DNA of 64,000 nucleotides from Arthrobacter sp. QXT-31 (GTDB taxonomy: Bacteria > Actinomycetota > Actinomycetes > Actinomycetales > Micrococcaceae), in contig NZ_CP019304.1 in assembly GCF_001969265.1 (NCBI RefSeq), positions 2,356,001 to 2,420,000 on the forward strand. Reading direction: 5' to 3'. Positions 55,830-63,267 of the stretch are shown piece by piece. Every line of letters starts with the position of its first letter. Position 1 is the first letter of the stretch. The notes under the pieces were generated by a model, which worked only from the letters and a program-made list of their open reading frames with translations, did not search any database and was not told the DNA's origin. Made by a program: the position numbers and the translations under genes.

Positions 55830-56624
55830 TTAGTTGGTGGGGGCCGCGGCGTTTGCCGCCGTCTGGGCGGCGGTGAGGGCGGCGTCGAGATGTTCTGACA
55901 GGCCCTTGCGGGCCTTGACGGGCGGCGGGACGAAGGCGCCGGCCCGGTGCAGGCCGGACTGGAGTTCGACGATGGCCTCGGCCATCTTGATGCCGGCGGA
56001 AATGCCGTCCACCACGGGAACCGGGATCTGGCCGCGGAGTTCGCGGGCCAGTCCCGCCAGGGGCGCGCCGGCGAGGATGACGACGTCGGCCCCGTCCTCG
56101 CTGACCGCCTGGCGGCTGAGTGCCAGGAGGGTTTCCTTGAAATCCTGCTGCACGGAGCCGATGCCGTTCAGGCTTTCGTTGATGGAGCGGATGGAGGCCA
56201 GCCGCCCGCGGAGGCCGAAGTGCTCCACACAGTCCCGGTACCACGGGCGGATCCGGTCGGAGATGGCAATGATGGAGAAGCGCTGCCCCTGCAGTGCGGC
56301 GGCGCAGAGGGCGGCCTCGGTGATGCCGATGACCGGCACATCTGTAAGTTCCTTCAGGGCGGGCATCCCCGGGTCGCCGAAGGCGGCCACCACGATCCCG
56401 TCGATCCGGTCTTCCGGGGAAGGGTCCGCGGTGTGTTGGGCGATGATCTCGGCGACGGCGCCCGCCGCGATGAGCGACTCAAAGCGCGTTTCGATGTATT
56501 CCACCCCGTGGCCGGCGGTGCGGACCACAAGGCTGGTGCCGGGGGACGCGGAGCGCCGGGCCTCGGACTCGATCAGCGCGGTGACGTCCTCGCTGATGTT
56601 CGGGTTGATGACGAGAAGCTTCAT
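55830..56624 (-). CDS. Asp/Glu/hydantoin racemase-family protein lacking the catalytic cysteines
   Basis: A 264-residue protein of the HyuE/AllR fold. 'MKLLVINPNISEDVTALIES' is the family start. The first catalytic Cys (C-F-G-D-P-G in hydantoin racemases) is Ala81 in 'IVVAAFGDPGMPAL', and the second (GCAGM block) is replaced in 'VVILAGAPLAG'. Both acid/base residues are therefore gone, so it may not be a racemase but a different activity or a binding protein. It overlaps the GntR stop (ATGA) and sits before the hydantoinase. Confidence 0.83.
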   Translation of the reverse strand: MKLLVINPNISEDVTALIESEARRSASPGTSLVVRTAGHGVEYIETRFESLIAAGAVAEIIAQHTADPSPEDRIDGIVVAAFGDPGMPALKELTDVPVIGITEAALCAAALQGQRFSIIAISDRIRPWYRDCVEHFGLRGRLASIRSINESLNGIGSVQQDFKETLLALSRQAVSEDGADVVILAGAPLAGLARELRGQIPVPVVDGISAGIKMAEAIVELQSGLHRAGAFVPPPVKARKGLSEHLDAALTAAQTAANAAAPTN

Positions 56625-57304
56625 TTTTTCTTCCGGTGCAGGGCTGGTTCCGTTTTCTGGAAGTCCTCGGGGAACTGTTCGCGGTACTTGCCGATGTGTG
56701 AGGCCGACTGGGCGGCGGCGCGGTCGGGGTCGCCGCTGGCGATGGCCTCGTACAGGTCCCGGTGTTCCTGGATCAGTTCCGGCAGGTCGCTCACGTGGCG
56801 GAACAGCCAGTGCATGCGCCCCTGCAGTGGTTCCAGCGCGGATTTGAGAAAGTTGTTGTCGGCGATGCCGGTGATCGCGTCGTGGAATTCGCTGTTGGCA
56901 CGGTGTGCCTCAATGACGGCGCCCTTGGCCAGGCAGCGGGCGGCCTCGTCCAGCAGCCCTTTCAGGTGCCCGAGGTCCTCAGTCGTGGCACGGGTGGCGG
57001 CGAGCCGGCAGGCCAGCACCTCCAGGGACTGCCGGACGTCGAAGAGGTCCTCGACATCCTTGGCGCTGAGGGTGCTGACTTCGGCACCCCGTGCCCCGCG
57101 GTCGCTGATGAGCCCTTCCTGGCGCAGCATCCTCAGCGCTTCCCGGACGGGAAGGCGGGAGACGTTGAATTCGGCCGCGAGGTCCCGTTCCACCAGCCGG
57201 GTGCCGGGAACGTAATGCCCCTCGAAGATCCTGGTGCGGAGCGTGTCCCGGACAGCCTCGCGGAGGGGGCGTTCCTTGTCCTGGGTGTCTTCTGCGGTAA
57301 GCAT
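56621..57304 (-). CDS. GntR-family (FCD-type) regulator of the hydantoinase operon
   Basis: A 227-residue regulator. The winged helix is 'LREAVRDTLRTRIFEGHYVP', then 'LVERDLAAEFNVSRLPVREA' and 'LRMLRQEGLISDRGARGAEV', and the all-helical FCD effector domain follows with the metal-binding pattern Asp/His in 'LFDVRQSLEVLACRLA' and 'RANSEFHDAITGIADN'. A longer open frame upstream is a shadow; start at ATG 57304. It lies between the MFS transporter and the racemase-like gene and probably controls the whole minus-strand set and itself. Confidence 0.88.
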   Translation of the reverse strand: MLTAEDTQDKERPLREAVRDTLRTRIFEGHYVPGTRLVERDLAAEFNVSRLPVREALRMLRQEGLISDRGARGAEVSTLSAKDVEDLFDVRQSLEVLACRLAATRATTEDLGHLKGLLDEAARCLAKGAVIEAHRANSEFHDAITGIADNNFLKSALEPLQGRMHWLFRHVSDLPELIQEHRDLYEAIASGDPDRAAAQSASHIGKYREQFPEDFQKTEPALHRKKK

Positions 57305-57372
57305 GGTGCTCCATTCGGATTCTTGGTGGGGCTTGCGTTCCCGGCCGGCGGGGTTGGGGCTTGCTGCCCAGC

Positions 57373-58731
57373 TTAGACAGGCAGCCGCTTGTTGTAGTTC
57401 AGGGTGAGCACCGAGGCCCCCATGATGATCGCGGATCCCACGAAGTAGAGCAATGCCCAGGTGTAGGAGCCCGTGGCGCCGACGATCAGGCCGACGGCGA
57501 TCGGGGTGACGAAGCCGGAGATGTTGCCGCTGAAGTTCATGGCGCCGCCGAGGACACCGGCGTTCGTCCGGCCGCCCAGGATGGACGGGATGCTCCAGAA
57601 GAGCCCCACCCAGCGGAGGAAGAACATCACCACGGAAAGAAGTACGACGGCGGTGGTCGGGTCGGCGACAACGGTCACGCCGATGAGGCCGCCCACCACC
57701 ACGACGCTGGAAATGCCCAGCAGCGTCCGCATGACGCGGTTGGCGGAGGCACCGGCGGCGCGCCACTTGTCGGCGATGGTGCCGCCGAGGATCTCGCCGA
57801 CGAAGCCGGCGCCGAAGATCACGAACGTGGACCAGCCGATGGTCTTCAGGTCGAAGCCCTTGGCCTGGGCGAGGTACAGCGGTCCCCAGGTGAGCAGGCC
57901 GTAGAACACGCCGTTGAAGCCCAGCCAGCCAAAGCACATGGCCCAGAAGGAACGGAACTTCAGGTAGGGGAGGAGGGCGCGCTTGCCCTTGCTGCCGTCC
58001 AGCTCGGCCTCGGCGTCCTCCTCGGCGTGGGACGCTTCGATGTACTCGGCCTCGGCATCATTGACGCCGCGGTGCTGGCGGGGGTTGTCGCGGACGTACC
58101 ACCAGACGGCCAGGCCCATGAGCACGGTGGCCGCGCCGGCGATGATGAAGGCGGTGCGCCAGCTGCCGGTGGAGGCGATGAGCCCGGCGATGATGATGCC
58201 GCCCAGCCCCGCACCGAGGGGAGCGCCGGCGTCAAGGATGGTGGCACCGCGGCCGCGCTCGGACTTGTGCATCCAGATGGCGTTCAGCTTGCCGCCGGCC
58301 GGCATGACGCCTGCCTCGGTGACGCCGATGCCCAGCCGGGCGATGAACATGCTGAGGAATCCGCCGGCCAGGCCGGAGGCCGCGGTGGCGGCACCCCAGC
58401 CGACGCAGGAGGCGGTCATGACCTTGCGCGGACCAAATTTGTCGATCAGCCAGCCGACCGGAATCTGCATCAGGGCGTAGGTCCAGAAGAAGGCGGAAAG
58501 CAGGAGGCCCACGAGCTCCGGGGCGAGGTTGAACTCCTTTTGGATGATGGGCAGTGCCACCGAAATGGAGCCGCGGTCGATGTAATTGACGGCGACAAGG
58601 ACGAGCAGCAGCAGGAAGAGTTTCCAGCGGACGTTGGTGCGCCGTTGCACTCCGTCCTTTCCGGGCTTGCTGCCGCGGGTATCGGTGGATTGGGCCTGGG
58701 ATGTCACTGCTTCAGTATCTGGGAGAGACAC
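57373..58731 (-). CDS. ACS-type MFS transporter of the hydantoinase operon
   Basis: A 452-residue anion:cation symporter-like MFS protein. 'VAVNYIDRGSISVALPIIQK' is the ACS signature in segment 1, 'GWLIDKFGPRKVM' motif A, and 'PAGGKLNAIWMHKSERGRGA' the conserved loop. ACS members import organic acids such as glucarate, tartrate or allantoate. It is the first gene of the minus-strand transcript and its promoter region holds a GntR-like palindrome, so it probably imports the operon's substrate. Confidence 0.87.
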   Translation of the reverse strand: MSLPDTEAVTSQAQSTDTRGSKPGKDGVQRRTNVRWKLFLLLLVLVAVNYIDRGSISVALPIIQKEFNLAPELVGLLLSAFFWTYALMQIPVGWLIDKFGPRKVMTASCVGWGAATAASGLAGGFLSMFIARLGIGVTEAGVMPAGGKLNAIWMHKSERGRGATILDAGAPLGAGLGGIIIAGLIASTGSWRTAFIIAGAATVLMGLAVWWYVRDNPRQHRGVNDAEAEYIEASHAEEDAEAELDGSKGKRALLPYLKFRSFWAMCFGWLGFNGVFYGLLTWGPLYLAQAKGFDLKTIGWSTFVIFGAGFVGEILGGTIADKWRAAGASANRVMRTLLGISSVVVVGGLIGVTVVADPTTAVVLLSVVMFFLRWVGLFWSIPSILGGRTNAGVLGGAMNFSGNISGFVTPIAVGLIVGATGSYTWALLYFVGSAIIMGASVLTLNYNKRLPV

Positions 58732-58857
58732 AGCTTCTCCTTTGCGGGAAGGGTGCGGACGGGAAAGGGGGATGAGTTATTAGGGGGCGGTGCGGCCGCG
58801 GTCGGCAGGTGGTTCCGGGCTGGCGCTTCTTTGGGGCCCCGGCAAGTGACTTCTGCC

Positions 58858-58884
58858 TTTGGGATCCCGCTTTGGGATCCCAAA
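58858..58884. promoter_or_regulatory. duplicated GntR-type operator TTTGGGATCCC(AAA)
   Basis: TTTGGGATCCC at 58858-58868 is repeated at 58871-58881 and there completed to a perfect 14-bp palindrome TTTGGGATCCCAAA (58871-58884). It lies in the 270-base gap between the transporter and the aldo/keto reductase and fits the short symmetric sites of FCD-type GntR proteins. Nothing else was seen in this gap. Confidence 0.6.
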
Positions 58885-59001
58885 TTCAAGGTAAGGAGTG
58901 GCGTGGGACACTGTCAAGGGATTTCGGAAAAGACGGCCGCGGCCCTCCAAAAAACCAATTGTGACTGCCGCCGGACGGCAAGACATCGAAAGGAAGTACG
59001 A

Positions 59002-59985
59002 ATGAAGACGGTCCGACTTGGAAACTCCGGCCTGGAAATCAGTGCCGTTGTCCTGGGCATGATGAGCTACGGCGATCCGGGTAAGGGGTCGCACTCGTGG
59101 AGCGTGGGACTCGATGAAGCCAGGCCCTTTGTACGGCGCGCCTATGAAGCCGGGATCACCACGTTCGACACCGCAAATGTGTACTCAGCCGGCTCGAGCG
59201 AGGAGATCACCGGCATCCTGCTCAAGGAACTGGCCCCCCGTGAAGAGGTCCAGATCGCCACCAAGGTCCACGGCCGGATGCGCCAGGCGCGCAACGGGGC
59301 CGGGCTGAGCCGGGCAGCGATCATGCAGGAGATCGATGCGTCCCTCACCAGACTCGGCACCGACTACGTCGACCTCTACCAGATCCACCGCTACGACCCG
59401 GTGACCCCGATCGAAGAGACGATGGAGGCCCTGCACGACGTCGTGAAGGCGGGCAAGGCGCGGTACATCGGGGCGTCAAGCATGTGGGCGTGGCAGTTCG
59501 CGCAGATGCAGCATGCCGCGGAGCTGCACGGCTGGACCAGGTTCGTGTCGATGCAGGACCAGTACAACCTCCTCGAGCGGGAGGAAGAGCGCGAAATGCA
59601 CCCGTTCTGCCAGGCGACCGGGGTGGGCGTCATCCCCTGGAGCCCGCTGGCGCGCGGAAACCTGACCCGGCCGTGGGGTGCTGCCGGATCCGGGACCCGG
59701 CAGGACACCGACGAGTTCGGCAAGGGACTGTACAAGCAGGACGAGCACGCGAACAAGGCCATCGTCGACGCCGTCGCCGCCGTCGCGGACGAACGCGGCG
59801 TGCCGATGGCACAGATCGCTCTTGCCTGGAGTGCGGGCAAGTCCGCCGTCACCGCACCGATCATCGGGGCGACCAAGGAGCGCCATATCGACGACGCCGC
59901 TGCCGCCGTCGAGCTTGACCTGACCGAGACGGAGGTCCGGCGCCTCGAGGAGAGCTACACGCCCCGCAACCCCTCTGGCTTCTGA
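59002..59985 (+). CDS. aldo/keto reductase
   Basis: A 327-residue (alpha/beta)8 NADP-dependent reductase. The catalytic tetrad is visible as Asp in 'GITTFDTANVYSAG', Tyr in the same block, Lys in 'VQIATKVHGRM' and His in 'DLYQIHRYDP'. 'GVGVIPWSPLARGNLTR' and 'KSAVTAPIIGATKERHIDD' are cofactor-side signatures. Start at ATG 59002 with AAAGGAAG; a very long frame upstream is the shadow of the transporter. It is divergent from the hydantoinase/GntR set and may share its operator. Its 3' end overlaps the next gene by 31 bases, convergent. Confidence 0.9.
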   Translation: MKTVRLGNSGLEISAVVLGMMSYGDPGKGSHSWSVGLDEARPFVRRAYEAGITTFDTANVYSAGSSEEITGILLKELAPREEVQIATKVHGRMRQARNGAGLSRAAIMQEIDASLTRLGTDYVDLYQIHRYDPVTPIEETMEALHDVVKAGKARYIGASSMWAWQFAQMQHAAELHGWTRFVSMQDQYNLLEREEEREMHPFCQATGVGVIPWSPLARGNLTRPWGAAGSGTRQDTDEFGKGLYKQDEHANKAIVDAVAAVADERGVPMAQIALAWSAGKSAVTAPIIGATKERHIDDAAAAVELDLTETEVRRLEESYTPRNPSGF

Positions 59986-60821
59986 CCTGCCCGCAGGGGC
60001 TCCCTGTGCGCCAGGATTTCGGCGAGCTCGGCGAGCCGGTGGGCGCGGGCCGATTCGGCGGGTGTAAACGGCTCGCCGGGACGGAAGAAGGTGATGGGCC
60101 CGTGCCAGGCGGTGGGAATCTTCAGGATGGTGCCGGCGTCGTTCGTTTCGGCGCCGCTGGCCTGGACGTGACGGGCTGACTCGCTGCCGGGGTCGAGGAT
60201 CCTGGCGGACAGCAGTTCCGCCACCGCCAGCGGAAGTTCCCCCGGAGCGGCGGCGATCCGGGCGGCCAGGCTCAGGGCCTTGGTCTGGCCGTCGGCCATG
60301 GCCAGGGCGGTGGTGGGCCAGACCTGGGTGCTCCGTCCGCCGCCGTCCGCCAGCGCCTCCAGCAGCTGGCGCTCGCTGACCCCGCCCGGGGCGGACAGCA
60401 CGAATTCGTCCATGACCCCGCCCCGGATTGGGTGGACGTGGATGCCCAGGATGTTGGTGTCCAGCAGCGCCAACGACCTGGTGATCCGCTTGAGGGAGCC
60501 GGGCTCGTCGCGGAGAACGGTCCTGGCCCGCCACAGTGCAGGGGCCGTGCCAAGCCTCCGCCGGTGGCGGAGTGCAGGGGCGTGGAGCCACCGCCGCAGG
60601 ATCCGTGCGGCGGACGGTTCGGCCACCCAGATCACCAGGACGGTGGCCGTCAGCGTCAGGACCAGCACTTTGGCCACGTAGGGCAGGTGCGTCTGGACTA
60701 CCAGCGCGTGCACCAGCAGTTCGATCGGGAGCATGACGGCGACATTGGCCAGGGTGAGGCGGGTCTTGGTCGGCTCGGGCATCTGCCCGCAGACTTCACA
60801 GCTGAGTTCGGAGGGCTTCAT
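59955..60821 (-). CDS. membrane-anchored ACT-domain protein
   Basis: A 288-residue protein. A short N-terminal part with 'LSCEVCGQMPEPTKTRLT' (one CxxC) leads into two membrane helices ('LANVAVMLPIELLVHALVV', 'VAKVLVLTLTATVLVIWVA'). After them 'RTVLRDEPGSLKRITRSLAL' and 'ILGIHVHPIRGGVMDEFVLS' form an ACT domain, a ligand-binding fold for amino acids. The C terminus has a second region ('ITFFRPGEPFTPAESARAHR') that I do not recognise. The start at ATG 60821 is chosen as the frame upstream is not protein-like. It overlaps the aldo/keto reductase by 31 bases. Confidence 0.68.
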   Translation of the reverse strand: MKPSELSCEVCGQMPEPTKTRLTLANVAVMLPIELLVHALVVQTHLPYVAKVLVLTLTATVLVIWVAEPSAARILRRWLHAPALRHRRRLGTAPALWRARTVLRDEPGSLKRITRSLALLDTNILGIHVHPIRGGVMDEFVLSAPGGVSERQLLEALADGGGRSTQVWPTTALAMADGQTKALSLAARIAAAPGELPLAVAELLSARILDPGSESARHVQASGAETNDAGTILKIPTAWHGPITFFRPGEPFTPAESARAHRLAELAEILAHREPLRAGQKPEGLRGV

Positions 60822-60896
60822 GCTGCCAGCCTGCCCGGCGCCTGTTACAGGAGGATTGCCCAGGCGTTCCGATCCCGCGAAACATCCGTCCGACTG

Positions 60897-60959
60897 GAGT
60901 TTTTGTACAGATAATGGCCTCTGATGGGGCTTTTTCGGCCAATATCTGTACAAAAACTC
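60897..60959. repeat. 63-bp palindromic element upstream of the ACT-domain gene
   Basis: Arms 60897-60919 and 60937-60959 are 23 bases long with one mismatch (GAGTTTTTGTACAGATA and so on) around a 17-base loop. It lies in the 261-base gap between the divergent ACT-domain and propeller genes. It resembles a REP/MITE-like element; a regulatory role is possible. The rest of the gap shows no gene. Confidence 0.7.
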
Positions 60960-61082
60960 GGCTCCTTTCCGGGCCTCTGGCCAGCCTCCGGCCCGGTACC
61001 TAGACTGAAGGGACCAGCGTGCGGAGCTCCCGTACAACGGCCTGCTCGCACGAAAAAAAGTCGACTCGTGGAGAGCACCGCC

Positions 61083-62045
61083 ATGTCCATCAGCATCAGT
61101 CCAGGCCATACACGCCGCCGTGCCGCCGCGGGATTCCTCGCCCTCGCCGCGCTTCTGGTCCCCGCGCCGGTCGCTTCCGCCGGGGACACGGATTCAGACG
61201 ATGTTGCCCCGGTCATCCTGCTCGACGGCGCCAAGGGCGCCGAAGGCATCGCGGCCGCCGGCAGCACCAGGTTCTTTGCCGGTGACCTCATCACCGGGGA
61301 CATCTACCGCGGCGACATCCGCAGGGACAAGGCGACCAGGTTCATCGATGCGCCCGAGGGCAGGATGGCCGTGGGCATGAAGGCGGACCGGCACAACGAC
61401 CTGCTGTTCGTGGCCGGCGGCCCGACCGGCCAAGCCTACGTATATGACACGGACACGGGAAAAACGGTGAGGACCTACCAGCTGACCAAGAATGAAGCCT
61501 TCATCAACGACGTGGCGCTCACGGACCGCGGCGCCTGGTTCACCAATTCGCGCCAAGGTGAGCTGTACTTCATCCCGGTGGACGACGACGGCGACCTCGG
61601 CAGCGTCCGCACGCTGCCCCTTAAGGGCCCTGCGGCAGATACCAGCAAGCAGTTCAACCTCAACGGCATCGCCTACTCGCGCGACGCGCGCCGCCTGGTT
61701 GTGGCCCACTCCGGCAACCAGACGCTGTACACGGTCAGCCCGCGCACCGGCAACAGCACCGAGATCACCGGTGTGAAGGTGGCCAACGCCGACGGCGTCC
61801 TCGTCAAGGGAGACACCGTCTGGGCCGTGCAGAACTTCTCCAACCAGATCAGCCGGCTGCGCGTGAATTTCCACGAGTCGACGGCAAAGCTGCGTGAGGT
61901 CATCACCAGCCCGAACTTCAACATCCCGACGACGGCCGCACTGTTCGATGACACCCTCGCCGCCGTCAACGCCAAATTTGGAGTGCCGGACGCCACGACC
62001 TTCGAAGTGGTCACCGTGGACGCACGCACCAACGCCACCAGGTAG
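61083..62045 (+). CDS. secreted SMP-30/gluconolactonase-like beta-propeller protein
   Basis: A 320-residue protein. A signal peptide ('RRRAAAGFLALAALLVPAPV' to 'ASAGD') is followed by a six-bladed propeller-like series: 'GAEGIAAAGSTRFFAGDLIT', 'EGRMAVGMKADRHNDLLFVA', 'FINDVALTDRGAWFTNSRQG', 'NLNGIAYSRDARRLVVAHSG' and 'VANADGVLVKGDTVWAVQN'. The Asn-Gly/Asp-Gly positions after strands fit the SMP-30 metal site. Enzyme activity is unknown. Start at ATG 61083, the only one giving a clean signal peptide. Confidence 0.75.
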   Translation: MSISISPGHTRRRAAAGFLALAALLVPAPVASAGDTDSDDVAPVILLDGAKGAEGIAAAGSTRFFAGDLITGDIYRGDIRRDKATRFIDAPEGRMAVGMKADRHNDLLFVAGGPTGQAYVYDTDTGKTVRTYQLTKNEAFINDVALTDRGAWFTNSRQGELYFIPVDDDGDLGSVRTLPLKGPAADTSKQFNLNGIAYSRDARRLVVAHSGNQTLYTVSPRTGNSTEITGVKVANADGVLVKGDTVWAVQNFSNQISRLRVNFHESTAKLREVITSPNFNIPTTAALFDDTLAAVNAKFGVPDATTFEVVTVDARTNATR

Positions 62046-62143
62046 GGCCGTCCCGCCCTAAAGCCGCGCCCCCTTAAACTGGTAAGCGGACGCCAGGGCC
62101 GCCGTCGTCAGTTCCAAACTGCAACGAAAGGCGCGATTCCCCC

Positions 62144-63220
62144 TTGAAGCTGCTGGCCGAGATGTTCACCCTTGCCCCGGCAAACAAGGACCATCATGTT
62201 GCCACGCGGTGTGCCGTGGGCGTCTTCGTGCCGCTGATCACCCTCGTGCTGCTGGGCCGCCTGGACCTGGCGATTTTTGCGTCCTTCGGCGCCTTCACCG
62301 GGATCTACGGCCGCGGCGAGCTGCACCGCAAGCGTTTCTTCATCCAGGTCCGGGCCGGCGCGCTCATGCTGCTGGTGATTCTCCTGGCCACCCTGACCGC
62401 CCGCGCCGTGCACGCCGGCGGTGTCTCCCCGGTGGCCAGCACCTGGCTGCAGGTGCTGGCCACCACGCTCGTGGCCGGCGGCTGCTCGCTGGTGATCGCC
62501 CGGTGGCGGCACCGGCCCGCCGGCTCGCTGTTCCACATCTTCGCGTTTGCCGCGATCGCGTCCATTCCCAGCCAGCCACCGCTCTGGCAGTGCATGCTGG
62601 TGTCCGTCCTGACCACGATCTTCTGCCTGGCGGTGGGGCTGTCATCCCGCGTATTGCGCAGCCACCGGACCCCGTGGGAGATGCCGCCGCCCGTCCGGCT
62701 GACCGCCGAGGAGAAGCGGGCAGCCAGTCTTGAGGCGCTCGGCTACCTCGTGGCCGCCGGACTCGCCGGCACCCTGGCCACCCTCGTTGGTCATCGGCTC
62801 GGCTTCGGGCACAACTACTGGGCCATGGTGGCGGCGGTGGTTCCGCTGGTGGGACGCACCACGCGGCACCGCATCGCCCGCGGTGTCCAGAGGATCATCG
62901 GCACGGTGCTGGGGCTGATCCTGCTGGCGGGCATCCTGTTGCTGCAGCCCGTGCCCTGGCAGACCGTCCTGGTGATCGCCATCTGCCAGTTCGGTGCCGA
63001 GCTCTTCATCGCCCGGAACTACGTGCTGGCGCAGATCTTCGTGACGCCACTGGCCCTGAGCTCCACACTGCTCGTCTCACCTGCAGCGCCCGGCATCCTG
63101 CTCCGGGACCGCATCGTGGAGACGGTCATCGGCGCTGCAGTCGGAATCGCCGTGGTGCTGGCGCCCGCCGTGTGGACCCGGCTGGCGCGGCGGGCGCCGG
63201 CGGGGGTAGCGGGGCGGTAA
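62144..63220 (+). CDS. FUSC-family membrane protein
   Basis: A 358-residue membrane protein with about ten hydrophobic segments in two blocks, separated by a charged loop near 'PVRLTAEEKRAASLEAL'. The second block ('HNYWAMVAAVVPLVGRTTRH', 'RIARGVQRIIGTVLGLILLA', 'FIARNYVLAQIFVTPLALSS') is the typical FUSC domain of aromatic-acid or fusaric-acid resistance exporters. The start is a TTG at 62144; an ATG at 62162 would shorten it by six residues. It may export weak aromatic acids, in keeping with the catabolic genes nearby. Confidence 0.8.
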   Translation: MKLLAEMFTLAPANKDHHVATRCAVGVFVPLITLVLLGRLDLAIFASFGAFTGIYGRGELHRKRFFIQVRAGALMLLVILLATLTARAVHAGGVSPVASTWLQVLATTLVAGGCSLVIARWRHRPAGSLFHIFAFAAIASIPSQPPLWQCMLVSVLTTIFCLAVGLSSRVLRSHRTPWEMPPPVRLTAEEKRAASLEALGYLVAAGLAGTLATLVGHRLGFGHNYWAMVAAVVPLVGRTTRHRIARGVQRIIGTVLGLILLAGILLLQPVPWQTVLVIAICQFGAELFIARNYVLAQIFVTPLALSSTLLVSPAAPGILLRDRIVETVIGAAVGIAVVLAPAVWTRLARRAPAGVAGR

Positions 63221-63267
63221 AACGCTATTCGGCCACCCGCCGCGCCCGCGGGGGCCGGTTGCCGGGT

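Noticed and set aside
57361..59001. Long in-frame extension upstream of the aldo/keto reductase
   Set aside because: It is antisense to the ACS transporter; the reductase family starts at 59002, where AAAGGAAG stands before the ATG.
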